Shown here piece after piece: positions 24,691-35,099 of a stretch of DNA of 64,000 bases. The stretch's first letter is position 1, and each line of letters starts with the position of its first letter. Below the pieces are notes generated by a model. The model did not search any database. It saw nothing but the letters and a program-made list of their open reading frames with translations, and had not been told where the DNA came from. This stretch comes from Cheiracanthium punctorium (taxonomy: Eukaryota; Arthropoda; Arachnida; Araneae; Cheiracanthiidae), in assembly GCA_038373885.1 (NCBI GenBank), contig JAWZYV010017493.1:372001-436000 (forward strand), read 5' to 3'. A program made the position numbers and the translations under genes.

Positions 24691-26004
24691 CTGTTCTTTA
24701 TTTAGAAAATTTATTCGTTATTTCCATCGATAAATAATCATATAATATATGACCCAAACTAAAAGCTTTAATATCCCAAATAAACTAGATGACATTTTCA
24801 AGCCGTAATCGATGCCACCCATCTACAACTTTAATTCCTACAAGACTCAGAGGTTCTAAACTTTAACCAGACAAGTTCATCTGTAACAAGCTACCTGTGA
24901 ATTAATATCTGATCTTCCAATTGGCTGAGCCGGGAAAATCAAAATCAATATCTCGATCCGTTGTTGCTCTAAAAGCAGCAACATCTGGAAGAGAGGGACG
25001 CACACCTGTTTCAAAGGAAGAAATAGCAGAAACTGTAGAGCGATTTCTTTTATTGCTGAAATCAATTGGTTTTTCAGCACTTGAGAAAGTATGATATGAC
25101 TAAGCAGTCATTCCGTGAATTATGCATTTTTTTAATGCCACGTTTTTCTTTTCTTCAAGCGAATACAATTGATACGCACAAAGCAGAAAAGGCTGCTTTC
25201 GTTTTCTTTGTGATCTGGAATATGAGTTCATTATTCTAGTAGTATCATATTTGTTCTACGTATGATAGAATTTTCCTCAACCACCACAGTAGTACATAAC
25301 CAATTCCAGAAAAGAAATATGATTTTGACTGCATATTTTTAGAACTTCACTGCAAGAAGTTTTATCATGTCATCTGTAGAAATTGCGGGATACTAAGTCC
25401 TTTTGTCATGTTTCTGATTTATGGGTCTCAGTTAAATAAATTCTGTACGTACACTATTAAGAATAGCACAGATTATACTTCAGAACCAAAAAAATACACG
25501 ATATTTTAACTTTACTGTGCATATCCAGTATATGATGAACTTTTACCGAATTATTTACAATATTACAGCTCGGAAATTTCTCGTTTGGTCGAATTCCGTC
25601 AAATGTTGATGAGAGCAGTTGTCGAAGTGTGTATGTACATGTGCAAGTGCATGATTAAAGGTTTCTCATTGCATGCCATATATCACTGTGTAACGATGTG
25701 ACATTAAAACATTGGCTCCTCAAACAAATTTGTACACGTACCCTCACCCCTCTCCAATAACATACAAGAAACGGTATTCAGTACCCACCGTTTAATAAAA
25801 TCTTATTCGTCCCGACCCAAAATAATAATCTCATAGGTTGAAAGCACATTCTCACAGTCAGCTACCCTATAGAGATGGATAGGACTTACTAGCAGATGAA
25901 CAATAGAGTTCAGAATCACGTTTTTTTCTTTTGGTGGTAGGATTGCTATAAAAACAAACTGACAGGGAAAATGATGTGTTTGTTGCAACCGTGTTTTCAA
26001 TACA
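24691..26004. other. AT-rich DNA, no gene seen
   Basis: No recognisable frame or repeat. Confidence 0.5.
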
Positions 26005-26185
26005 ATTATATAACTAGCCCGCATTCGGCGACCAGTTTTGGCCGTTGATGGCCGCTTCGCGGCCAAAATGTGCAGCCTAAAACACACTGGCCGCTTCGTA
26101 ACCGGCTTGTGGAACCTACCGCACACGGTCCTCTTCGCAACTGAAATTTGCGACCTGCGGGTCGTCCGCCGGCTATTAGTTATAG
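26005..26185. repeat. GC-richer foldback segment
   Basis: The outer sequences (TATAACTAGCCCGC near 26010 and, inverted, CTATAACTAATAGCCGGC near 26180) pair imperfectly, and a perfect palindrome GGCCGCTTCGCGGCC-like core lies near 26051. The segment stands out from the AT-rich surroundings. It may be the head of the repeat cluster that follows. Confidence 0.45.
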
Positions 26186-27130
26186 ATTTACGACAAATGT
26201 AAAATAAACAACAAATTAACCTAAATAAAAGCTATGAAATCCAACAACGTTGAAATCAAAATAATCCATCCGGTTAAGCAAATTCAAAATTAAACAAACG
26301 CTTATGGATTTATGACCAAAAAAAAAAAAATGTCCCAAAACAATCGAAATAAAAGTTGCGATCCAACAACGTTGAAATCAAAATGCATCCGTTTAAACGA
26401 ATTCAAAATTAAGCAAACACTGTCACCAAAACAATCTAAAGCACTCGAACACTTTTAAAATATTCTGGCTACGCTACTACATAGACGCGTAGTCGTAAGA
26501 CTGATACACAGTTAACAGAGGCACAAAATCTGCCTTACTGGTCGGCAATTTTTTAAAGCGAATTTTCACGGGCCAGCGATGCTGGACGGCTTATCGGCCA
26601 GTAATTATAGATTTACGACAAAAACAAAATAATCGACACCAAATTAACCTAAATAAAAGCTGTAATCCAACAACGTTGAAATCAAAATCCATTAAAATAA
26701 GTTTTCACAAAAGCACTACATTTAAACGCCTTTAACGTTTAAAAACACTGGTTTTTGAACTGAAGAGAGCCAATGGCAACTTTTTAAGAAGTTCAAGAAA
26801 AGCTTCCCACAACAATGAATTCAAAATTAAACAACACTTCTGGATTTACGACAAAAGCAAAACAATGAAAACAATCTAAATAAAAGTTACGAACCAACAA
26901 CTTTGAAATCAAAATCCATCTGGTTAAACGAATTCAAAATTAAACAAATGCTTATGACAATGTCCCACAACAATCGAAATAAAAGTTATGATCCAACAGC
27001 GTTGAAATCAAAATCCATCCGGTTAAACAAATTAAAAATAAACGGTTACAACAAAAACAAAATAAACAATCTAAAACACTTAAACACTTTTAAAATACGA
27101 TTTCCCAAAATGTCAGGCCGTTAACATTTA
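26186..27130. repeat. Degenerate repeat cluster, about 5 units
   Basis: A block reading CCAACAACGTTGAAATCAAA with flanking AATAAAAG and AATTCAAAATTAA recurs at about 26223, 26347, 26650, 26877 and 26977. Spacing is irregular (100-303 bp), with other sequence between, including a segment near 26560 (GGCCAGCGATGCTGG) similar to the foldback at 26005. It looks like an old, rearranged tandem array. Confidence 0.6.
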
Positions 27131-27149
27131 AAAACACTCCGGTGAGAGC

Positions 27150-29042
27150 AATGAAAAAAAAAAAAGCATGACTTCCAAAAACCATAACAATATACGTTTA
27201 CGTTGCCAATTTCTAACAAAGAATTCCTACAAATGGATGTTTAAGTATTGTGCCAAGGCTAAACTTGATGGCTAAACTTGTGAAGTATGGTTATCTAGGT
27301 GAAGTACAGTTATCAAATTTAGCCTTGGTTGTGCAAGCAAAATTTTAAGCATTCTAAATAAATTTGCCCAAAGTCTGTCGAAATGTTTCAGTTAAATAGA
27401 ACTTAAATAAGGAGTATGACGTCATCTAATCGATCTACGCCAGAGATTACGCTCCGTGATTTTTTTTCAAGATTCCAGGAATGAGTCATTTGTTTCCATT
27501 CTGTGTTTACTTTTTCAAGGTGTGATATCTCGTTAGATATTTAGATTGTAAAGAAGCAGCAAGTTTAAGAAAGGTAAATTTTTTAGAGATCTTTCAAACT
27601 GTATGAAAAAATTTTGCTTTTAGTTAGAAATAAAAATGTCGTTTTTATTTAGATGACTATACCAAATAATTAATTTTTAAATAAATTAATCTGAAAATAT
27701 CTATCTTCTCTCTAATGCCTTATTTTATCTTCGTTTACAGTATGATGCTTCGTAGTGATTTGTTATGGCTACTTTGTAGAAGGTGCTTTGAACTATGTTC
27801 GATCGCATCCATATTAACGAACTAGTCTAGATCGGATCGAAAATGTAAAAGAAATCTAGTAGCCTAATACAACAGAGTATACTTACCAGACAATTAAACA
27901 GTGCAATACCGGTGAGTAACAAAGTTCATTTACTTGTGGCATAAGAAAGTACATGCTTTAGTTTCTAACATATTGCTACCGAGAGCGCCCAGTTTTCAAT
28001 ATTTTTTGTCGATGGCTTCTGAAGAAGTTTCTTTGAAAAAAGAATTTTACTTAATTTTATTTAATCACGCATGAACTGGAGATTATATATAAGTGTAAAA
28101 AATAAAAAACAGAAATTATGCGAATGTAATAAAAGTGTGGTGAAGAATTACATAGTGTTAAGTGAATAAGTTGTACATTCATCAAAATCATTGCGATTTC
28201 CCAAAAGTTCTATCAACTTTTAAGCACTTTGAATTATTCGAAATAAGTTGCTTTATTTCCTACGCAATACTATTTTATTTCATTCTAAACCGTTTTCGTT
28301 TAAACTCCCTCACAAAACACACAAATAATCAGCAAATGGTTAACTTGCGCTGAATCCTACCGGATGCAAATGCAAGCACAAAATCAATATCACTCTCCTT
28401 ATCATGTCCCTACCAGCAGATGCGAATTTGGAAGGAGGAAAAAGATGCATTCCACCTGTTTTGCTGAACCAGAATCGTTCAGACTCAAATCATAACAAAT
28501 CTGTTTATGGAATCGAACTCATGAATCGAACTCAACGTTAATCCTTTTATTTTATTTAGTGAATTCGGTAGAATTAGGAATGTTTCTCTTCCAGTTCTTC
28601 GACAGTATAGTAAGGAAATAAGTAAAAGATTTAAATAGGTAGTTTTGGAGATCGCGTGCTTTGTGTAGAGAAAATTCAAAATTACTTTATATGTATTGAT
28701 CGAAAGCTATAAGCAAAACATTATTGGAACTTTGCTGATATTGAAGTTACGACATTTTAAAAATACTTTGAGAATATTTTCAATATAACACCAACATTGG
28801 CGTGACATACCTACTATAATTCGACATAAATATCGTCATTAACACGCGCAATCTATAGTGTATCCCTAACACAAAGCTACCCGCTTTAACACAGGCGCCA
28901 CCTCGATTAATGCAGAATTTACAGACTCGAACTAGTCAAAAAGTGTTAAACTACAGGATTTTTTTGGTGTGTGTGCGTGTGTGTGTGTGCGACTTGCTGA
29001 TTAGGTATTCTTCACTAAAATGGTCAGAAAGTATGGCCATTC
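27150..29042. other. AT-rich DNA, no gene seen
   Basis: Only short frames. A (GT)n lies at about 28965-28990. Confidence 0.5.
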
Positions 29043-29195
29043 TATTATGGGGGCGACCGAAGGGTGGCAAACATTATTCCCTATGAAGGGACGGACGAGT
29101 TAAATCATAAGCCTAAGCGGGAATCGAGCCCGGACATAAGTCGTGACAGAACGGTTCTTTAGCTGCACACCACGTGGGCGGCTAGATTGCGAATC
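29043..29195 (-). repeat. tRNA-derived SINE, family 1, - copy
   Basis: On the minus strand the head (GCCCACGTGGTGTGCAGC), a B box GGGCTCGATTCCC, and a body with AACTCGTCCGTCCCTTCATA match the unit at 1590-1752 in order and spacing. Confidence 0.6.
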
Positions 29196-29423
29196 ATTAT
29201 TATTGTGATTAAGGATTGTCCGTGTTATCCAAGATTTCAGCTATCCAAGGTATGCATCTAGAATAATCTCGATTCTGCTGCAACTACATTACTTTTGAGA
29301 TCATTTCTAGTGTATCCCTAACTTTAAGTAAATAACAGGATTATTCTAAAAATATTAATGACAATGTCATTTTATCTCTCAACACCCTTTATTGAAAAAT
29401 GTGTCCCAAAAATGCGACATAAC

Positions 29424-29603
29424 TTTACATGTATTTAAATACTATTAGTTCACAACAGCTTTAATCTATTGTTACAATATTTCGTAATCTGTAGAATATG
29501 CTTCACATGGGTTTTTACATACATTTAAATACTATTAGTTCACAACAGCTATAATCTATTGTTACACTATTTCGTAAGCTGTAGAATATGCATCCTATGT
29601 ATT
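29424..29603. repeat. Tandem duplication, 2 x 90 bp
   Basis: TTTACAT starts each unit at 29424 and 29514; both carry ATTTAAATACTATTAGTTCA and CTGTAGAATATGC. A few substitutions separate them. Confidence 0.85.
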
Positions 29604-29869
29604 TTTCTATAAATAGGTTACACTCATAAAAATTTCAACATAGGGTTACCAGGCGAAATACGCGAAAGATGGGCGATAAAATGACAAAGTTAATTAATAT
29701 CATTTTAATATGGTAATAATGAAACTAAAAAAATTAGGGGGGTTCAGGGGGATCTCCCTCTGACGAGGATCGAACAGCCGATTTTTTTTTTCAAATTACA
29801 TCTAATGCTGCAATTACGAAGGAGTTGTCACCGGTCTAAAATAGGAACTGTCCATTGGATCGTTAGACG

Positions 29870-29898
29870 TCGCGTAGTAGTTTAAAAACTACTACGCG
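29870..29898. repeat. 13-bp perfect hairpin
   Basis: CGCGTAGTAGTTT and its exact reverse complement are separated by two bases. No surrounding element was delimited. Confidence 0.6.
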
Positions 29899-30553
29899 AA
29901 ATCCATGAGAAACGCTAAAGTCCTAGAAAACAGAGACGACATCAATACTGTTCAGGCCACATTTTGTTGAAGTTGAAAGCGAAAACAGTTTCAAAAATAC
30001 GTACAATGTTGTACATCGTTTTACAGAAAAACAATGATTAGATCAGGTTCTCTCTAATTGTCCGCACAGCTACGCGGCAGGCCAGAGATCCATTAATAAC
30101 CAAACACAACCTCCTCGAACAGAGAAATATGTAGTAGCGTGTTAAAAGCTTTTTACAAATTGGCCAGCTTTCGATAGCCTGGCGAGAAAAAAATGAGCCA
30201 CTCATAAGTCATTGCCCACGTGACCAAACTGCCCGGTAGGCGCAGAATATATAAATTTGAAATAGTATTTGAAATTAACGGTATAAAAGCATATCGCCAA
30301 GACAGAAGTGCAAGAATTTGACGAACGCCATACCAAAAACCTCGACCATGTAAAACCAGACAGCATCAGACTGAAAAAAACCCCAGTATATAGGGGAGAG
30401 CGAGGACTAATTGGACATTTTATTAATTCAAGCTCTATTTCAATGAAATATGCAGATATTTAAAAATAAATTATACTAAATTAAAGCTTGCATATATGAT
30501 TACCAAAAAATTATTAATGTGTTTTTAAAGACCTGTTAATAAAATTTTAAAAA

Positions 30554-30757
30554 ATCCATTTCTAAAATTATGTCATTGTCGCATTAGCCCCATGCATAGG
30601 GTCTAATGGGATATGATGCAGGGCTAATGGAACAAATTAAAGAAAATAATAATAAATCCATTTCTAAAATTATGTCATTGTCGCATTAGCCCCATGCATA
30701 GGGTCTAATGGGATATGATGCAGGGCTAATGGGACAAATTAAAGAAAATAATAATAA
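30554..30757. repeat. Tandem duplication, 2 x 102 bp
   Basis: ATCCATTTCTAAAATTATGT starts at 30554 and at 30656. The two units are nearly identical and contain TAGCCCCATGCATAGGGTCT, which echoes the element's terminal motif CTAATGGGACA. Confidence 0.9.
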
Positions 30758-30864
30758 ATTTTGTGCTAAATATATAAATAAATACTAAATTATGTATGTG
30801 AAACTATCTAATTACAAAATATTAATACCAATGTTCCTTCATACTTTTTAAAGTATTGTTTGAG

Positions 30865-31239
30865 GTCATACAGAGAAAAATCAAAACACAAAATTGTAGA
30901 TGATTACATAGTTTGTCAATTTTAGGTAGTGGCAATTTCGGCACTATTTCAGCAATACCAGTCCAATGCTTTTCTTCTTTCTCTGTATATATGAATTTAA
31001 AACAGACAGTCTTTTTTTCCTTAGGTAGTTTACTAGCATTTCATCATTGCTAATCTCACTAATGATACCGATGTAATTGGAACACTTTCCGCTTTCCTGC
31101 AAATTTAACTAGAACAAAGTCACACGTTACTTAATTTTTTTGAACGTATCTTGGATATTACACCATTAAACTCAGTTGATGAGTTCTGGGATGTCATGCT
31201 ATTGTCTACAGAACTGCCTGAAATTTTACACAGTTCATT
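30865..31239 (-). pseudogene. Transposase C-terminal tail relic
   Basis: The minus strand shows open segments in shifting frames: a Ser/Thr-rich stretch (NELCKISGSSVDNS), then DFVLVKFAGKRKVF, then YIGIISEISNDEMLV, then a stretch ending EIVPKLPLPKID. The order (valine/lysine strand, tyrosine-valine strand, acidic turn, then a LP.P motif) resembles a small C-terminal module I associate with pogo-type transposon proteins in arthropods. At least three frameshifts break it. Confidence 0.4.
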
Positions 31240-31752
31240 GTTAGGTTAATTAATTTTTATGAGGCCTAAATTAATTAAATTACAGACCTAATTAATTTTT
31301 AACAACTTTCAGCTAGTACTTACATCTAAAACATGAACTTTTTATAAAATAATAACTGGTTTACTTTCTATTCAGCTGCCCCATTACTCCCCATATTAAC
31401 CCCACAAGTCTAAGGATTCGAAATTTCAAGAATAGAAAACCACATATTCTATCACACAATGCTTGATTTATGTTAGCATAATCTACGGGATATCTGCTAA
31501 AGAATATTTCCATTAATTAAAAGTTATTTTAAATGATAAAAAGATTGAATTAAATATAAAAATTAAAATTCACTTTGATGTGTTAGAACAATAAGGATGT
31601 TATCAGGCTTAGTACTTAACTGCAATGCTTGGCCTGTTGCTGTTCAAAGATGTAGTATTACTGTATCCATTTTGAAGTGTACAAACTTTTCATAGAAATA
31701 TATATTTTGCAGACAAGCTGTTTTGTCCCATTATAGCCCTCAGTCTCCCCTA

Positions 31753-32640
31753 CATTGTTTACGCTAAACCAAAATTCATTTAGAAGGGGAATAACCCCGA
31801 AATCGCAGACACACCGTCGCGCTAAAGGAAGAACATTTTATCAAGCAGAAATGCTAAGTGGAGAGAGATTAAAATTGAATACAGAATAGTTGAATTAGAA
31901 AAACGAAAAAGAAAAAAAAAATTATTTTAGACCTAAAAAATATGTGATCATAAACAAATTTAAGGAAATATATTAATTTTTCTTTGTTTGATCAATGTCA
32001 TTTAAAGAAAATCTAAGAAATTACAGCTATGGACCATAACACGGTGAAGCTTTAGATTCCACATGTGAGGGGACCAGCCATGTGGGGGGGAGGGTCTATT
32101 CTTATAATAAAATTTGACTGACAATAAAAGTACAGTTACAATTTTACTATTAAATAAAAATATTTTTTATTAAACATAAATAATCATTAAGGAAATTCAA
32201 TTACATAACAAATTTTTAATCTACTTTATCAAACTTTTTTTATTACTCATTAAAGTTTACAGAAAAAAAAACATAAAAATTTTTTAATTAATATAAAATT
32301 TTCAAAATTTATATTAGATTTAAAAAATATTTCTACCTTCTGTACTACTTTGAAACATGGATATAAAAGACAGATTTATGTCCAAAATTATCGCTTAAGC
32401 GTGGACTGAGGGGGGGGGGGGGGTTCCAGATCCCCTAAACATCCCCCTTATATACGTCTATGGACAATAATACATAGTAAATGTTTTGTGTGCTCTTGTA
32501 AAGGAGATATAAATTTTATATTTCATGTAGAGTATGCTATGCTATATATCAAATCAGAGTAAAAAAGGGTTACAATAATGCACTTCATGTTACTAGTAAG
32601 CCACAATTCAGAGAAAGAGCTACAAATAATGTGAGTGTCA
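31753..32640. other. AT-rich DNA, no gene seen
   Basis: Contains G-rich tracts at about 32080 and 32409-32424, possibly ends of decayed hAT-type MITEs. No boundaries could be set. Confidence 0.45.
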
Positions 32641-32647
32641 TTCTCAA

Positions 32648-32911
32648 ATGGAAGGTTTCTGTAATAAGCATCGATATTGCACTTCGTTGCAATTCAAGGG
32701 CATTTTCAGCTGTTACAAAGCAGGTGACCATATTAAAGGGCCAATTGGTACACATTTTTGTAAAAACAAAACAAGTAAAAATGCGTGCTATAGAACCCTG
32801 GAGAAACCAAACTGCAAAATGGTATACAGTCGAAAAAAATTACGGAAAGTAAAATTATTTAGTTCCGACAAAACAGAATTTTTGGATAATCAAATTGAGT
32901 TCAGAAATTAA
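32648..32911 (+). other. Unassigned Cys/Lys-rich open frame (87 codons)
   Basis: I do not recognise this product. The frame has six cysteines in about 55 residues (FC, YC, SC, FC, AC, NC) and is lysine-rich. The spacing FSCYKAGDH...THFC...PNC is loosely like a sushi/CCP module but lacks the usual Trp and Gly pattern. There is no signal peptide and no clear splice site at its edges. An upstream in-frame stop sits at 32627. It could be a lone exon, a relic, or chance. Confidence 0.2.
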
Positions 32912-32986
32912 ACGGTTAACTTTAAACAATTTTTTGTGTCTATTTCGCGAACACATATCTAAGGCAGTTTCAATATTTAGACCGAC

Positions 32987-33625
32987 CAGTGCCATATTAC
33001 CGGCAGGGCAAACGGGGCAACTGCCCAAGGCCCTCAGATTTTAGGGGCCCAAAAATCTTACATTTTACATTTTTATAATTTTACAATGTAATTTCGAAGG
33101 AGAAAAATATTTCAAAAGATGTTTTAGTTATAAAAACATTTTAAATGATTCAAATTTACATTATCTCTCTATATATGAATTAATTTAAACTTCCTTTCAA
33201 TTATTTGAAATGCTTTGTAGTCGGTACAGCATACCAACATGTAAGAAAACAACCATCCACATTTTCTAAATAGTATTTTTAATATTAAAAAAATAGCAAA
33301 TTTTTGAATTTGTGTGAATTAGTTGTTATTTAAAAAAATATTTTTAAAAAGTACTGTTTACAAAAAGTGGTTGTATTCCGTTCACGTTGGAAACTGTGAT
33401 ATAGCATTTCGATGTAGTGTTCACTATCTGTACATTGGCGTCCTGTAACTAAATTCATTTATTTTAGATTAATTTTTAAAAAAATTGTGTTTGGAAGGGG
33501 GAGATATATTTAAAACTTTTCAGAATAAACCAATCATAATCTTTTTTTTTTCTTTTTTTTTTTTGCGTAGGGGCCCAATTTTTTTTCTTCTGCCCAGAAT
33601 TCACAGTTGTCTTGATCGGGCTCTG
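32987..33625. mobile_element. hAT-type element, 639 bp, non-autonomous
   Basis: The 8-bp flanks AGACCGAC (32979-32986) and GGACCGAC (33626-33633) differ at one position. The left end starts CAGTGCC and the right end, inverted, starts CAGAGCC, as in hAT elements. The interior has GGGGCCC-type segments near both ends and no transposase frame. Confidence 0.6.
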
Positions 33626-33633
33626 GGACCGAC

Positions 33634-34597
33634 ATCAGTTTTTCATATGCCATTACGGTAAGCAACCATTTCTTTCAGCAAAACCTTAAAACAAATATAT
33701 GCCCTTTGGCAAAATCCTGATGGTAATAAAAGCCTCGTACTTCAAGAGACATTCATTGAAATTGTTATGCTATTCTAAAATTTCATTTGCTTCTTAGTGT
33801 TTGTAAAATACGATGATTTTACTAAAATGTGAATGTCTAATCATAAAAATCTCATATTCCATTATTTACTCAACTAAAACTATGTAAATCTCTTTCAAAC
33901 GTAAAAAATTCTATCCCTGTAATTTGGATGTTAATAATCATAATTTATTTTAGCATTCCCAAACATTAGAAAATCAGAACCGATGATATTACTGATCAAT
34001 ATACCTCTGATTAGTCTATACGGATTCCGTTCGGCTTCCACCCAAAACTAATCAAACATCCGTTTTCTCTTAAAAAAACGTACATTTTCATATGATTAAA
34101 TCAGAATATTTTGGCTGAACGCATTATTTCATACACTGAATAATGTCATTTTATCAGTCTGCAGTTCCGCTTTTGCGTAAAAAGAGCTCATTCCGCATTT
34201 AAAATGGAAATGGTATTTATTCCGTAGAAACGCTATTTTTAAATCTGGGATAGCGTTACAACGTGTGGTCACGGGTTGCGCCCTGCAGGGTTTTCTCTAC
34301 TGTTTCATCTGGATGGATTACCGGAGAACAGATCCGCTTCTTCTGCTTTGATTATGGTTACTTACTAATGGAACTCCTAGAAGTAGTGCAGTTTTACAAC
34401 TTTTTTACTCATGTTTTCGTAATCATTAGTTCTGAGTTGCAATCGAAATTATGTGAGGAACGTTTGATCTCTTTCACGCGTCGAACAATCTGGAATTGTT
34501 CGACGCGTGATTCGACACGCAATGCTAGGAGTGAGACGAAGAAGGAATTTAAGTGGTAACGAAAATTTATAATTTGCAATTCTGTGATATAATGATG
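33634..34597. other. AT-rich DNA, mostly empty; one hairpin
   Basis: A frame at 34263-34559 contains an FFCFDYGY stretch but no complete domain. A 15-bp hairpin lies at 34475-34509 and is listed separately. Confidence 0.4.
34475..34509. repeat. 15-bp perfect hairpin
   Basis: Arms 34475-34489 and 34495-34509 (CACGCGTCGAACAAT and its reverse complement) surround a 5-base loop. It is GC-richer than its surroundings. Confidence 0.85.
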
Positions 34598-34960
34598 TGT
34601 GGCGGCACGAGATCATCTCCGCGCACACAACACCCGGCAATTGAAGGCCGGTCGAATAGGTACCTTTTGGCCGAGCCGGATTGCGCCTCATTCTGCCATC
34701 CATAAGTCCCTGGGTTCAAACCCAGCTCTCGCCCTACTCTCTCCCCTTCATTGGTGACACGGACAACGAACACGCATTCTCCTTCTCGCCTACAGCAACA
34801 GATGGCGCCAGCACCGCCCTCTTCCATCTCTCGCTCGGTTCTTCCAAAAGTCCGCAACGAGCGGCAGCAACCTCACAAAGTCCGCAACGAGCGGCAGCAT
34901 TCCATAACGCTTGGAATATCGTTCGTCAGCCTCCGACTGACTCTCTAGGGGGGGTAGTAG
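34598..34960 (+). repeat. tRNA-derived SINE, family 3, complete unit
   Basis: The unit starts TGTGGCGGCACGAGATC. It has an A box (TTGGCCGAGCCGG, about 34670) and a near-ideal B box (GGGTTCAAACCC, about 34711). The body includes a 30-bp direct repeat (AGTCCGCAACGAGCGGCAGC at about 34849 and 34879). A second unit begins head-to-tail at 34961. The short minus-strand frames here are by-products of its composition. Confidence 0.7.
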
Positions 34961-34976
34961 TGTGGCGGAACGAGAT

Positions 34977-35097
34977 ACAAGCGTCTAGATAGTAGGAACA
35001 ATCCTGCTTCTCATCGCTTTCCTTCCCAGTGCGCATTCTGTGTCGCGCATGATGTCAAAGGTGGGTGGGAACGGAAGAGGGTAGAGGGGAAACTTCT
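34977..35097 (+). repeat. MULE left terminal inverted repeat
   Basis: Pairs with 40266-40386. The first 89 bases are identical and the rest has small changes. Confidence 0.9.
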
Positions 35098-35099
35098 CA

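Larger units (their letters stand above)
30393..31750 (-). mobile_element. 1.36-kb DNA transposon, GGGGAGA ends, TA target
   Basis: The left end is GGGGAGAGCGAGGACTAATT. The right end, inverted, reads GGGGAGACTGAGGGCTATAA and then ATGGGACA. TA flanks both sides (30391-30392 and 31751-31752). The interior contains a 102-bp tandem duplication near the left end and a minus-strand coding relic. TA target and size fit the Tc1/mariner-pogo superfamily, but the decisive catalytic part is missing. Confidence 0.7.

Noticed and set aside
34263..34430. FFCFDYGY stretch reminiscent of a Tudor domain strand
   Set aside because: Only one short motif, no conserved neighbours, and no splice sites that would make it an exon.
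34567..34992. Overlapping frames of 65-103 codons on both strands
   Set aside because: All lie within the GC-richer SINE; long frames are expected by composition and none has a domain.
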